Assembly (NCBI GenBank): GCA_015060395.1
Contig: SUYP01000017.1
Location: 1-64,000, forward strand
From: Bacteroidales bacterium
GTDB taxonomy: Bacteria > Bacteroidota > Bacteroidia > Bacteroidales > UBA932
Reading direction: 5' to 3'
Length of the DNA stretch: 64,000 nucleotides
The number at the start of each line of letters is the position of its first letter. Within the stretch, counting starts at the first letter, position 1. Below, in pieces: positions 7,943 to 17,297 of this stretch. The notes beneath the pieces were generated by a model. It saw only the letters and a list, made by a program, of their open reading frames with translations, was not told the DNA's origin and made no database searches. The position numbers and the translations under genes are program-made.

Positions 7943-8548
7943 TTACTCTGCCTTTTTAGTTGTTAATTTCCTGAAGATAACAATGAGGTATCCAAGAGCA
8001 AGGAATGCACCCGGAGCGAGTACGAAAGCAAGAATACCGTCTCCTTCGATGAATTTCCATCCGAAAGCAGAACCGCTGCCAAGAATCTCACGTACAAGTC
8101 CCAGCACTGTAAGCGAGAGTGTGAAGCCCAGTCCGATACCGATACCGTCAAGAGCCGAATCCACTACCCCGTTCTTGTTGGCGAAAGCCTCAGCACGTCC
8201 AAGGACGATGCAGTTCACCACTATAAGAGGGATGAACAGACCGAGAGTCTCATAGATATCCGGAACGTATGCCTGCATCACGAACTGAAGCAAGGTCACG
8301 AAAGTCGCGATCACAACGATATATGAAGGAATGCGCACCTTGTCCGGAATATATGCTGCAATGGCAGATATCACGATATTCGAGAGTATCAGGACAAATG
8401 TAGTAGCAAGTCCCATACTCATACCGTTGATTGCCGATGTGGTAGTAGCCAATGTAGGACACATACCGAGAAGGAGGACGAATGTAGGGTTCTCCTTGAT
8501 GAGGCCTTTAGTTATAAGCTGAAATTTTCCCATTTTCTGTTCCTCCAT
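7943..8548 (-). CDS. rnfE: Rnf complex subunit RnfE
   Basis: This 201-residue membrane protein is homologous to RnfA. Diagnostic blocks are GLIKENPTFVLLLGMCPTLA near the start and VVNCIVLGRAEAFA in the middle; the Cys residues pair with those of RnfA to hold a 2Fe-2S cluster in the membrane. The start codon overlaps the rnfG stop as TAATG, so the two are translationally coupled. An internal Met at residue 6 is an alternative start. Confidence 0.95.
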   Translation of the reverse strand: MEEQKMGKFQLITKGLIKENPTFVLLLGMCPTLATTTSAINGMSMGLATTFVLILSNIVISAIAAYIPDKVRIPSYIVVIATFVTLLQFVMQAYVPDIYETLGLFIPLIVVNCIVLGRAEAFANKNGVVDSALDGIGIGLGFTLSLTVLGLVREILGSGSAFGWKFIEGDGILAFVLAPGAFLALGYLIVIFRKLTTKKAE

Positions 8549-9180
8549 TAATTATTAGATTCCTCGACTTCGCTCGGAATGACAGGAGCATCGCATTCCT
8601 CAGTCAGCGGCATAGGTGTCTGACCGATGGTCTGGAAGATCTTGGTTGCAAGAAGAAGACCGTCAGCGTATGCTCTGGAAGTGATTGTAGAAGCAGTGAT
8701 AGCATCCACATCTCCTCCGTCCTTCTTGACTGCAAGATCCTTCTGTGCAGGATCCCATCCCTTGAACTGTGCAGAGAATGCAGGTTCAACGCACTTGGCA
8801 CCAAGACCCGGAGTCTCAGCCTGCGACAGAACCTTTGTATTCCAGATGACGCCGTTCACATCAAAGCCAACCTTGATGACAATAGGGCCTCCGAAGCCTA
8901 CAGGAGCCACATTGATGGCACATCCTACTGTATTGCCCTGCTCGTCGTATGCAAGATTGTAAGCGTATGACGCTCCTTCGAAATCCACGGTCCTTTCTTC
9001 TTCGATAGTCACCGCAGACTCAGGAAGCACCTCCTTGATGGCAGCTTCGTTCTTAGCCTTGGCCGCTGCATCGATAGGAGCCTTTGTCAAAGCATATACT
9101 CCAGCAAGAAGACCTGAACATACTATACAGATCGCGAACAGACATATAGTCATATTCTTGAATGATGATTGTACTGCCAT
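8548..9180 (-). CDS. rnfG: Rnf complex flavoprotein subunit RnfG
   Basis: The 210-residue subunit is anchored by one N-terminal helix (residues about 9-30), with an FMN-binding domain on the outer face. The covalent FMN site is the DAITAST motif, Thr165. A second signature, ETPGLGAKC, is at 122-130. RnfG passes electrons between RnfD and the RnfA/E core. Odd point: the last residues (PVIPSEVEESNN) are encoded by a copy of a scattered intergenic repeat (8558-8586), so the C-terminus has been replaced or extended by repeat DNA. The gene overlaps rnfE by one base. Confidence 0.95.
   Translation of the reverse strand: MAVQSSFKNMTICLFAICIVCSGLLAGVYALTKAPIDAAAKAKNEAAIKEVLPESAVTIEEERTVDFEGASYAYNLAYDEQGNTVGCAINVAPVGFGGPIVIKVGFDVNGVIWNTKVLSQAETPGLGAKCVEPAFSAQFKGWDPAQKDLAVKKDGGDVDAITASTITSRAYADGLLLATKIFQTIGQTPMPLTEECDAPVIPSEVEESNN
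8558..8586. repeat. Intergenic-type repeat inside the 3' end of rnfG
   Basis: GATTCCTCGACTTCGCTCGG followed by AATGACAGG is the same repeat type as at 7061-7085. Here it is within a coding sequence and is translated as VIPSEVEES. Confidence 0.7.
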
Positions 9181-9186
9181 AGTCTC

Positions 9187-10149
9187 TTACCTCCCATACT
9201 TTTTAGTGTGGCACACCTTGTTGATGAGCGGAACCACAGAGTTCATAATAAGTATAGCGAATGACATTCCCTCGGGATAAGCACCGAAGTAACGGATGAG
9301 CATAGTGATGATACCGATGCCGACTCCGAAGATGATGCCGCCGACATTGCTCATTGGAGATGTCACATAGTCAGTTGCCATAAATACAGATCCGAGAAGC
9401 ACACCACCGGTAAGGAGATTGAAGAGAGGATCGGTAAATTCGGCCGGGTTGACAAGCCAGAAGATGCCTGAGAATACAGCCACTGTGCCGAGGATCGAGA
9501 GAGTGATGTATGGTCTGATGACCCTGCGCACAAGCAGATATACGAATCCGGCAAGGATTGCTATAGCCGAGAGCTCACCGGCAGAACCGCCGATGTTGAA
9601 GAACAGCATATCCATATAGTCGAGTCCCTCGATCGCAGCCACGCCTCCTTCTTTGGCCAGTCCGAGCGGAGTAGCACCGGAAAGTGCGTCAAGACCGCCG
9701 CCGATGAAGCCCTGAGGCCTTGTCCAGTCGGTCATATATGTAGGGAAGGAGATGAGGAGGAACACTCGACCCACGATAGCAGGATTGAAGAGGTTCTGTC
9801 CGAGACCTCCGAATGTCATCTTAGCTACGCCTATAGCGACTACTGCTCCGATGAACACCACCCACCAAGGAGTTGTGGCAGGAAGGTTGAGGGCAAGAAG
9901 AATACCTGTAACCACAGCGGACATATCTCCCACAGTGCAGGTCTTCTTCAACAGATATTTAGTGATAAGGAATTCCAGCAGTACGCAGGAAGCCACACTT
10001 ACGCCAAGCACCAGCAGTTCAGACCATCCGTAGAAAAGGACGGAAACTATCACTGCCGGAAGCATAGCGATCACTACATCCCTCATCAAAGACTTGGTTG
10101 AAGTCTTTGTATGAAGATGCGGTGAAGGTGATACCAAAAGTTTATCCAT
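9187..10149 (-). CDS. rnfD: Rnf complex membrane flavoprotein RnfD
   Basis: The 320-residue polytopic protein has a covalently bound FMN at Thr160 in the DALSGATPL motif. Other family blocks are SPSPHLHTK at the N-terminus, LALNLPATTPWW near residue 85 and FGGLGQNLFNPA near residue 113. RnfD is the main membrane subunit, believed to couple electron flow to ion transport. The start gives a normal length. It lies 36 bp downstream of rnfC and 6 bp upstream of rnfG in a single transcription unit. Confidence 0.95.
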   Translation of the reverse strand: MDKLLVSPSPHLHTKTSTKSLMRDVVIAMLPAVIVSVLFYGWSELLVLGVSVASCVLLEFLITKYLLKKTCTVGDMSAVVTGILLALNLPATTPWWVVFIGAVVAIGVAKMTFGGLGQNLFNPAIVGRVFLLISFPTYMTDWTRPQGFIGGGLDALSGATPLGLAKEGGVAAIEGLDYMDMLFFNIGGSAGELSAIAILAGFVYLLVRRVIRPYITLSILGTVAVFSGIFWLVNPAEFTDPLFNLLTGGVLLGSVFMATDYVTSPMSNVGGIIFGVGIGIITMLIRYFGAYPEGMSFAILIMNSVVPLINKVCHTKKYGR

Positions 10150-10185
10150 TTTATGATCAATTTAGTTATCAATTTAAGGGCTTTG

Positions 10186-11550
10186 CTACTTTTTAGCAGT
10201 TCTGCCTCGAATAATTCTGATGACGTCGCCCTTTGCGATACGGATGATGTCCAGAAGAGGAATGTTGGCTGGACAGCTGTAAAGGCAGCATCCGCACTCG
10301 ATACAATCCTGGATCGCGTTCTCTTCAAGCTCATCCATCATATTGTTGCGGGCATATTTCTGGAGAAGGAATGGCTCGAGCCCCATAGGGCAGGCCTCCG
10401 CACACTTTCCGCAACGGATGCAGGCCGACTCGACTCCGCGCACTGTCTGCTCGGCAGTGAGATAAAGTAATGAAGATGAACCCTTTACAGTCGTAGCATC
10501 CATATTGGCAATGGCCTTACCCATCATCGGACCTCCGCTGATGATCTTGGCTGCCTGTTCTGGAATTCCTCCGGCATACTCTGCGATATAAGACAGAGGC
10601 ATACCGATGCGGAACTTATAGTTATGCTGCTTCTCCATCGGGAGGCAGTCACCTGTAATGGTCATAACATTCGTCACGAGTGGGATATTCTTCTGGACAG
10701 CCTCATATACAGCGAGGGATGTAGCCACATTCTGGACCACAGCACCTACGTCAATAGGAAGTCCCATAGACTTCACCTGACGTCCCATCACTGCGTCGAT
10801 GAGCTGCTTCTCACCTCCCTGAGGATATTTCTTCTTGAGAGTCATCACTGAGATCCCGTCATATCCCTTTGCAGCCTTCTGGAGTTCTGCAACAGCCGCT
10901 GTCATAGCCTTGATGGCCTCAGGCTTGTTCTCCTCGATGCCGATCACTGCCGGGCATCCTCCGAGAACCTGCTTCATTATGGCAGCACCTACGACGATCT
11001 CCTTGCTTCTCTCGAGCATAATGCGGTAGTCGGATGTAAGATATGGCTCACACTCCGCTCCGTTGAGGATGAGGCAGTCGGCCTTCTTGCCAGGAGGCGG
11101 GCAGAGCTTCACGTGCGCAGGGAATGTCGCACCACCGAGTCCGACTACGCCGCACATCTTGATCTTCTCGAGAATGGCCTTGTTATCCTCAGGAATCGCT
11201 GTCACGAGAGTATCGGAAAGGTCAGCCTCCTCGATCCACTCGTCACCCTCGACATCAATCTCGATGTGAGTCATATTGTTGCCTGCGAGATCCTTGCGCG
11301 GACCCACAGACTTCACAGTACCTGATACAGATGAATGAACGTATGCAGAAATGAATCCTGCTGGCTCGGCTATGATCTGACCGACCTTCACTGTATCACC
11401 GGCCTTCACTACTGGGGTTGCCGGAGCACCAAGGTGCTGTGCAACGGAAATATATACCTTCGAAGGAACCGGCAGGACCTCGATCTTGCAATCTTTCGAG
11501 ATCTTGCTGTCACTCGGGTGGATACCACCTATTGAAAATGTCTTCATCAT
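10186..11550 (-). CDS. rnfC: Rnf complex NADH-binding subunit RnfC
   Basis: The 454-residue peripheral subunit carries FMN and NADH sites and two 4Fe-4S clusters. It shows the GGIHP motif near the start, the nucleotide-binding VGLGGATFPAHVK loop, LILNGAECEPY, and the ferredoxin motifs CIRCGKCAEACP and CIECGCCLYSCP near the C-terminus. It lacks the long C-terminal extension found in proteobacterial RnfC, as is usual in this phylum. Translation could begin at either of two adjacent ATGs (11550 or 11547). It follows rnfB after 4 bp. Confidence 0.95.
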   Translation of the reverse strand: MMKTFSIGGIHPSDSKISKDCKIEVLPVPSKVYISVAQHLGAPATPVVKAGDTVKVGQIIAEPAGFISAYVHSSVSGTVKSVGPRKDLAGNNMTHIEIDVEGDEWIEEADLSDTLVTAIPEDNKAILEKIKMCGVVGLGGATFPAHVKLCPPPGKKADCLILNGAECEPYLTSDYRIMLERSKEIVVGAAIMKQVLGGCPAVIGIEENKPEAIKAMTAAVAELQKAAKGYDGISVMTLKKKYPQGGEKQLIDAVMGRQVKSMGLPIDVGAVVQNVATSLAVYEAVQKNIPLVTNVMTITGDCLPMEKQHNYKFRIGMPLSYIAEYAGGIPEQAAKIISGGPMMGKAIANMDATTVKGSSSLLYLTAEQTVRGVESACIRCGKCAEACPMGLEPFLLQKYARNNMMDELEENAIQDCIECGCCLYSCPANIPLLDIIRIAKGDVIRIIRGRTAKK

Positions 11551-11554
11551 AGTC

Positions 11555-12457
11555 CTATGCCTCCTTCTTTACAGTTTCAGCCGCAGGAGTTTCAGCAGGC
11601 TTTGGAGCTGCCGAAGCCTCTGGCTTTGGTTTGATTACAGGGAAGTTGACAGCGTGGATGGCTCCTGTAGGGCATTCAGCCACACACTTCTTGCAAAGCT
11701 TGCACTTTGTGAAATCGATGTACGCAACGTTGTTCTCGACTGTGATCGCCTCGAACGGACATACCTTGGCACACTTGCCGCAGCCTATGCAGGCAGCCTT
11801 GCAGGCCTTGCGTGCCACCGCTCCCTTGTCTTTGTTGATGCAGGATACGTAAACTCGCATATTCCTGCGTCCTTTGTTGCGGAGTTCGATGACAGACTTA
11901 GGGCAAGCCTTCACGCAGGCGCCGCAAGCCGTACATTTTTCTTCATCAACGACAGGAAGTCCGGTAACAGGATCCATAGAGATTGCGCCGAACTGACAGG
12001 CAGCAACACAGTCGCCACAGCCAAGACAGCCGAATGAGCAGCCTGTGTCACCGCTGTACAGAGCAGCCTTGACACGGCAGGACTGATATCCGCCGTACTC
12101 GTTGGTACGAGGACGGTTCTCACAAGTTCCGTTGCAGCGTACGACAGCGACCTGAGGTTCCTTTGCGGCAACCTCCACACCAAGCACGGCAGCGACCTTC
12201 TGCATTCCGTCGTTACCGCCTACAGGACAGAAGCATTTGTCCAGATTCGGAGACGACTCCACACAGAACTGAGCGAAAGCGCGACAGCCGGCCTGTCCGC
12301 AGCCTCCGCAGTTTGCACCAGGCAAAACCTTCTCCACCTCGTCAATCCTCGGATCTTCCTCCACCTTGAACTTTTCAGCCACAACGTAGAGAACCATCGC
12401 GAGAAGCACACCGAGAATGGTGAGGATTGCAATAGTCCAGATGATTGTTTGTGTCAT
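11555..12457 (-). CDS. rnfB: Rnf complex polyferredoxin subunit RnfB
   Basis: The 300-residue subunit accepts electrons from ferredoxin. One N-terminal membrane helix (about 5-27) is followed by the Fe-S domain with CGGCGQAGC at 50-58 and Cys65, Cys75 and Cys77. Four ferredoxin-type motifs follow: CLGCGDCVAAC from 144, CTACGACVKAC from 175, CIGCGKCAKVC from 223 and CKLCKKCVAEC from 252. An Ala/Pro/Glu-rich tail ends the protein. It opens the rnf genes proper, 50 bp downstream of rseC, and no strong promoter is visible in that gap. Confidence 0.95.
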   Translation of the reverse strand: MTQTIIWTIAILTILGVLLAMVLYVVAEKFKVEEDPRIDEVEKVLPGANCGGCGQAGCRAFAQFCVESSPNLDKCFCPVGGNDGMQKVAAVLGVEVAAKEPQVAVVRCNGTCENRPRTNEYGGYQSCRVKAALYSGDTGCSFGCLGCGDCVAACQFGAISMDPVTGLPVVDEEKCTACGACVKACPKSVIELRNKGRRNMRVYVSCINKDKGAVARKACKAACIGCGKCAKVCPFEAITVENNVAYIDFTKCKLCKKCVAECPTGAIHAVNFPVIKPKPEASAAPKPAETPAAETVKKEA

Positions 12458-12507
12458 TATACTATAATTAATTTAGTTGTTTGGATTCTTTTGACAGAGT
12501 TTCAGGA

Positions 12508-12918
12508 TCATATATAAAATTCAAACTGATCTGACAGCTTGTCACGAAGCAGCCAGATGATGAAATAATATATTCCTACTCCCGCTATGGCAACTGCACC
12601 CCTGAGATACTCGTTACCGATGGATGACAAAGATAATATTAAAATCATTAATATCACCAACGGAATCACGTATGATATCCACACAGCTTTCAACCCCATA
12701 GTCATTTTGGTCTTTACCTGGACCTCTTCACCCACCTGTCTCGGCGTATAAGGGTCGGTCGGAAGCATAATTATCTTTTCCTGCTCCTCAGACATCCCGC
12801 AGAGGCCTTTGGCGTGGCACTCTGAACAAGCTGAAGAGGCAATGATCTGCACAGTAGTGAAATCCGGCGTGATATCGACAATCTTTCCGGAATGAACAAT
12901 CTCGTTTTTCTTAGCCAT
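12508..12918 (-). CDS. rseC: RseC/SoxR-reducing-type membrane protein
   Basis: The 136-residue protein has an N-terminal cytoplasmic part with three cysteines (ACSECHAKGLC, residues about 30-40), followed by two membrane helices (about 80-100 and 105-125). This is the RseC/RsxC-associated family that commonly precedes rnf genes and is linked to reduction or regulation through the Rnf complex. In Bacteroidales it is the standard gene directly upstream of rnfB. Only 3 bp separate it from the DUF3108 gene upstream. Confidence 0.88.
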   Translation of the reverse strand: MAKKNEIVHSGKIVDITPDFTTVQIIASSACSECHAKGLCGMSEEQEKIIMLPTDPYTPRQVGEEVQVKTKMTMGLKAVWISYVIPLVILMILILSLSSIGNEYLRGAVAIAGVGIYYFIIWLLRDKLSDQFEFYI

Positions 12919-12921
12919 AAA

Positions 12922-13800
12922 CTATTTCTTTTTCTTTTCAATCAAGGATGTGAAAGGATATTTGAGTCCTCCCCATCCGGTCATCCTGCCTGTAGCCGCA
13001 CCCACAAGCAAAGGGGCTTCAAAGTAAACAGGAAGCCTGTTTTCATCATCAGTAACCCAGATCAGCATATCCTCTTCCCCTTTGAATACCTCACCCTCAA
13101 GCAGCTTGGCAGCAAATTTTATGGTATTTACCGTGCCGAGTCCCTTGACTTTTATGGTCTCACGTCCATAAAGGATGAAATATACATTATAGACATCATC
13201 GTCTATCGCAAAGGTCATCGGATATTTGCGCCCCGGAACCACAGCATCAAAGTCCATATTCCGCGCAAAGAAGAACAATGCCGGAAGGTCGAAGGTGCAA
13301 GGAGTCAGAGGGAGCTGCAGGTCACGCTGGCCTCTTTTGGACGAATACACATCGGCAGCGATATGCGGTTCAGCCGAATTCCAGTCATAATGATATGTAT
13401 TCCTTGCCTCATATCCGCCCTCGTACGTGTCGCGGGTGAATTTCAGAGGCCGGAGCCCGTCTCTGGTGAACCAGGACTTGAAATCTTCCCTGACCTTGAA
13501 GAAGATGTCGAACATCCTGGTCGTCTTGCCGTAAGCTGAACAAAGGAAAGCTTTTTCCCCATTGTATGTCAGCGAGTCCAGAGTGACGGTCGCAGTGCCC
13601 ACATCGGTATTGATCGCACCCCACTTGTAATGAAGCACGAAATCCATCCTCTCCCCCGCCTGGAAAGCCAGATCATCCTCCTTGACCGACTTTACCGGGA
13701 TACAGGAGGTTCCTTTCAAATCAGAATTCTCCTGTGCCTGCAGCTGGACACCGGCCAGACACATACACAGGAGAAATGTAAGATTCCTTATAATATTCAT
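12922..13800 (-). CDS. Exported DUF3108 protein
   Basis: The 292-residue product starts at the ATG 13798-13800, giving a proper signal peptide (MNIIRNLTFLLCMCLAGVQLQAQ); an upstream in-frame ATG at 13812 would add four residues without benefit. The body fits DUF3108: the GERMDFVLHYKWGAINTDVGTA block, then FFKVREDFKSWFT, a predicted all-beta lipid-carrier-like fold. Function is unknown and it is probably periplasmic. It sits between dnaB (24 bp) and rseC (3 bp) in the long minus-strand array. Confidence 0.85.
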   Translation of the reverse strand: MNIIRNLTFLLCMCLAGVQLQAQENSDLKGTSCIPVKSVKEDDLAFQAGERMDFVLHYKWGAINTDVGTATVTLDSLTYNGEKAFLCSAYGKTTRMFDIFFKVREDFKSWFTRDGLRPLKFTRDTYEGGYEARNTYHYDWNSAEPHIAADVYSSKRGQRDLQLPLTPCTFDLPALFFFARNMDFDAVVPGRKYPMTFAIDDDVYNVYFILYGRETIKVKGLGTVNTIKFAAKLLEGEVFKGEEDMLIWVTDDENRLPVYFEAPLLVGAATGRMTGWGGLKYPFTSLIEKKKK

Positions 13801-13824
13801 AGCATCAACCATTTATGTTGAACG

Positions 13825-15354
13825 CTACATAAATTCATCATTCGTGCCGAATTCATTCATCGGCATCTGCTGCATCGGTGCAGGACCGAAAGGCACATCA
13901 TCATTCATCGCCGAAGCCACAGGCATAGAATTGGCCTGGTTCACCAGACTTTCCTGCTCGTCAACGAACCTTACCTCATCAGCACGGAAACGCATATCGA
14001 TGTCGGCAATAGAACCGTTACGATGCTTTGCGATGATGATCTGAGTCCTTCCCACATCGTCCGGATTGTCAGAAAGTCCCTGATAATCATATCGATGGAT
14101 GAATATTACCATATCTGCATCCTGCTCGATAGATCCCGACTCGCGAAGGTCGCTCAGCTGAGGACGACGGTTGCTTCCCTGACGGTTCTCGGACTGACGG
14201 GAGAGCTGTGAGAGCGCAATGATAGGGACATTCATCTCCTTGGCGGTAGCCTTGAGGGTACGGGATATTGCCGCGACCTCCTGCTCACGCATTCCTCGAA
14301 GTTCCGACGGACCCTGCATCAGCTGAAGATAATCGACCACCACAAGCCTCACTCCCTTCTGCTTCACGAGCTTCTTCACCTTGGAGCGGAACTCCATCAC
14401 TGGAAGCGAAGGTGTGTCATCGATATATATCGGAGCCTTGGCCAGCCTTCTGAGCTGTATGTCCAGCTGCTGCCATTCCCAGTCCTGAAGCTTGACACCA
14501 CCCTTGATCTTGTCGGCGCTGAGCTTGGTCTCGGACACCATCATACGGTTCGCAAGCTGCTTCGCAGGCATTTCAAGCGAGAATATGGCTACCGGCATAT
14601 TGAAGTCAACAGCCGCATTACGCGCCACATTGACAACAAAGGCCGTCTTTCCGACCGAAGGACGGGCTGCAAGGATTATAAGATCGGAAGCCTGCCAGCC
14701 GAGAGTGATCTTGTCGATTGAAGGGAAGCCGGAAGGGACACCGCTGAGACCGTCCGAGTCCTGACGCTTCTGCAGATCTTCAAGAGCCTCGTTTATGACC
14801 TTTCCGATCTCCTGTACGTCCTTCTTGACATTATTCTGGATGGCGGCGAAAAGCTTGGTCTGTGCAGTATCGATCAGATCATCTATATTGACGGACTCGT
14901 CGTACGATGTCTTGAGGATATCATACGATGCCGTTATAAGTTCTCTCTGGATGCACTTCTGCTTGAGGATGCGGATATAGTATTCTATATGCGCAGCTGC
15001 TCCGATCTTCTGGGAAAGCTGAGCGAGAGTGATTGTGCCGCCTACAGCCTCCAGATTGCCCTGAGCCTTGAGCTTCTGGGATACAGACAAGAGATCCAAG
15101 GCGATATGCTCGTTGTTCAGAGAACTCATCGCCTCGAATATCATCCTGTGTCTTTCGCTATAGAAGCAGCTCGGAGAGAGCTCGTCCATAGCCTCATCCA
15201 CACAATTAGGCTCGATCAGGAGAGCTCCGAGCACAGCCTCTTCCACGTCAAGAGCTTGAGGCGGTCTGTTACCCATCTCAAGCCCAAGCGTATCAAGATT
15301 GACCGACTGATTCTTCTTCCTGACAGAGGCTCTTCTTTTACCCTCTTCAGCCAT
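13825..15354 (-). CDS. dnaB: Replicative DNA helicase DnaB
   Basis: The 509-residue hexameric helicase unwinds DNA at the replication fork. The N-terminal primase-binding domain begins at about residue 33 (PPQALDVEEAVLGALL). The RecA-like motor carries Walker A ARPSVGKTAF, the Walker B region LVVVDYLQLM, the AISRTLKATAKE segment and the arginine-finger region LSDLRESGSIEQDAD. No intein is present. The C-terminal tail is Met/Asn/Pro-rich. It lies 8 bp from the zinc-ribbon gene. Confidence 0.97.
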   Translation of the reverse strand: MAEEGKRRASVRKKNQSVNLDTLGLEMGNRPPQALDVEEAVLGALLIEPNCVDEAMDELSPSCFYSERHRMIFEAMSSLNNEHIALDLLSVSQKLKAQGNLEAVGGTITLAQLSQKIGAAAHIEYYIRILKQKCIQRELITASYDILKTSYDESVNIDDLIDTAQTKLFAAIQNNVKKDVQEIGKVINEALEDLQKRQDSDGLSGVPSGFPSIDKITLGWQASDLIILAARPSVGKTAFVVNVARNAAVDFNMPVAIFSLEMPAKQLANRMMVSETKLSADKIKGGVKLQDWEWQQLDIQLRRLAKAPIYIDDTPSLPVMEFRSKVKKLVKQKGVRLVVVDYLQLMQGPSELRGMREQEVAAISRTLKATAKEMNVPIIALSQLSRQSENRQGSNRRPQLSDLRESGSIEQDADMVIFIHRYDYQGLSDNPDDVGRTQIIIAKHRNGSIADIDMRFRADEVRFVDEQESLVNQANSMPVASAMNDDVPFGPAPMQQMPMNEFGTNDEFM

Positions 15355-15362
15355 CGGTACTT

Positions 15363-16172
15363 TTATTCAAATTCCGGATTTACAAGGATTCTTCCGCAAT
15401 ACTCGCAGACGATCATCTTCCTGTTGGAAGCGATGTCGATGAGTCTCTGCGGTGCAATTGTATTGAAGCATCCGCCGCAAGCGTTGCCGTTGAACACAGA
15501 CACCACTGCGAGATGATTGTTGCAGCTCTGTCTGATGTGGTCGTATGCGCTCATTGTCCTCTCGTCGATCTTTGCTGCGCAAGCGTCTCTGTTGGCACGA
15601 AGTTTCTCTTCTTCCTTAGAAGTTGACTCTACGATGGTAGCCAGCTCCTGCTTCTTGGCCTTGAGGTCCTCTGTCCTTACGGCGATCTTCTCTTTGACCA
15701 CCTCGAGCTCGTTCTTCTTTGCGAAGATATGCTCCTTGGTCTCGGTGATGTGCTTCTCGGCAATCTGCCTGAGGAGGCCCTGGTTCTCGATCTCCTTGTT
15801 CAGAGAGTCATACTCACGGCTGTTGGCTACATTCTCAAGCTGAGACTTGTACTTCTCGATCTGAGCATCGCACTCAGTAATGCCGAGCTTGTTCTCAGTG
15901 ATGAACTTGCTGTATTCCTCGACCATCTCCGAAATGCGCGCAGCCTTAGCCTTAAGCTCTGCAATCTCAGTTTCAAGGGCTTCCACCTCCATCGGAAGCT
16001 CACCTCTGAGCTGAAGGATCTTGTCGATTGCTGAGTCTGCCTGCTGGAGAGCATAAAGTGTCTGAAGCTTCTCGCTTACGCTGAGATCCGAGTCTGCAAA
16101 ACTCTTCTGAATGGACACGAACGTCTCTCTCTGGTCAATCGGAGTTTCGATTTTCTTTGTCTTTTTAGCCAT
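15363..16172 (-). CDS. Coiled-coil zinc-ribbon protein (C4-type)
   Basis: Of 269 residues, about 30-200 form a long coiled coil rich in Glu, Lys and Leu. A C-terminal C4 zinc ribbon follows, CGGCF near residue 232 and CEYCGR near 255. This matches the widely conserved zinc-ribbon proteins (DUF164/CdsZ type) found beside nif3 in many bacteria; binding to nucleic acid or a ribosome-associated partner has been suggested. The nif3 gene is 5 bp upstream, which supports the assignment. Confidence 0.88.
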   Translation of the reverse strand: MAKKTKKIETPIDQRETFVSIQKSFADSDLSVSEKLQTLYALQQADSAIDKILQLRGELPMEVEALETEIAELKAKAARISEMVEEYSKFITENKLGITECDAQIEKYKSQLENVANSREYDSLNKEIENQGLLRQIAEKHITETKEHIFAKKNELEVVKEKIAVRTEDLKAKKQELATIVESTSKEEEKLRANRDACAAKIDERTMSAYDHIRQSCNNHLAVVSVFNGNACGGCFNTIAPQRLIDIASNRKMIVCEYCGRILVNPEFE

Positions 16173-16177
16173 ATCGC

Positions 16178-16960
16178 TTAAAAATAAAATATCGGGTTAC
16201 TATATATATTCTGAGTAATGCGAACCGCAAAGGTAGGAAAATTTTTCTTTATCAAAGAAAATAAAATGTCAACTATCTCTATTTCACTCTCGTAATGGCC
16301 TATATCCATTATCATAAAGCCATCTTCCGTGAAGAAATGATGGTATGAGATGTCCCCGCTGATGTAGAGCTGGGCTCCGGATTTCCTTGCGGCACCGATG
16401 AGCGAACTGCCGGAACCACCGCACATCGCGACTCTTGTGATCCTGCCGTCCAGCGGCTTTGAGGTCCTGAGAGCCTTCAGCGCAAACCTTTCCTTCACCA
16501 GTGATACGGCCTCATCAGCCGAAAGCGGCTCAGAAAGATCACCGACCACTCCAAGACCGGTACCTTCTCCGTCTTCATCAAGAATGCTGACATTCACCAG
16601 TCCGAGCTTCGCCGCCATAGCTCCGCTGACTCCCGCAATAACCTTGTCAGCACTGGTGTGAGCCGCATATATGCTTATACCGGACCTTATGGCTTTGATG
16701 ACAGCCTCTCCGACCTTGTTGTCCGGAGATATCTTCTTGAGTCCCGAGAATATGAGCGGATGATGGGTCACGATCATATCTGCCCCGCAGGCCACGGCCT
16801 CGTCCACCAGCTCCGGCGTACAGTCCAGACCGAAAAGGACAGAGCTAACCGCATCTTCCGGCGAACCTATGCACAGGCCGCTGTTGTCCCAGCCTTCCTG
16901 AAGCGACAGAGGCGCAAAGTCCTCAATGACCTTGATGACATCCTTAACCTTGTATTCCAT
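16178..16960 (-). CDS. Nif3-like dinuclear metal protein
   Basis: The 260-residue member of the NIF3/YbgI (DUF34) family has the usual metal-binding motif VTHHPLIFSG (residues about 63-72), AAHTSAD near 99, and the C-terminal GHYESE that completes the site. An internal CGGSGSSL loop is typical. Biochemical role is unsettled; annotations as GTP cyclohydrolase are unproven. It pairs with the zinc-ribbon gene and follows merR after 11 bp. Confidence 0.92.
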   Translation of the reverse strand: MEYKVKDVIKVIEDFAPLSLQEGWDNSGLCIGSPEDAVSSVLFGLDCTPELVDEAVACGADMIVTHHPLIFSGLKKISPDNKVGEAVIKAIRSGISIYAAHTSADKVIAGVSGAMAAKLGLVNVSILDEDGEGTGLGVVGDLSEPLSADEAVSLVKERFALKALRTSKPLDGRITRVAMCGGSGSSLIGAARKSGAQLYISGDISYHHFFTEDGFMIMDIGHYESEIEIVDILFSLIKKNFPTFAVRITQNIYSNPIFYF

Positions 16961-16971
16961 ACCTATATATA

Positions 16972-17289
16972 TTACAGTTCTTTACGGATCTCCGCAAGCT
17001 GAGTACGTATGGACTTGAGGGATTCCAGCACACGTGCCTTGTTGATGACGTCCTTCCTGTCACCCTTGAGCCTCTTGGCCGCACCCTCCAGGGTGAGTCC
17101 CTCGACCTTGACCAGGACGTGGATATGCTTGAACGTCTCCACATCCTCCTTGGTGAAGAGGCGGTTTCCCTTGGCATTCCTCTGCGGCTTGATGTACTTA
17201 GGGAACTCATTGGCCCAGAAACGCACGAGAGATGTGCTTTCACCCAGAATCTCGGCAACTTCGCCGATAGTGTATAAATACTTTTCCAT
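16972..17289 (-). CDS. MerR-family regulator
   Basis: The 105-residue protein has an N-terminal winged helix-turn-helix (YTIGEVAEILGESTSLVRFW) with the wing NRLFTKEDVETF, and a short C-terminal helix (residues about 85-105) for dimerisation. There is no cysteine-rich effector domain, so it does not sense metal by the classic MerR route. It lies between an M23 peptidase and nif3; targets are unknown. Short MerR proteins of this type beside M23 peptidases are common in Bacteroidales. Confidence 0.88.
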   Translation of the reverse strand: MEKYLYTIGEVAEILGESTSLVRFWANEFPKYIKPQRNAKGNRLFTKEDVETFKHIHVLVKVEGLTLEGAAKRLKGDRKDVINKARVLESLKSIRTQLAEIRKEL

Positions 17290-17297
17290 AATACTGC

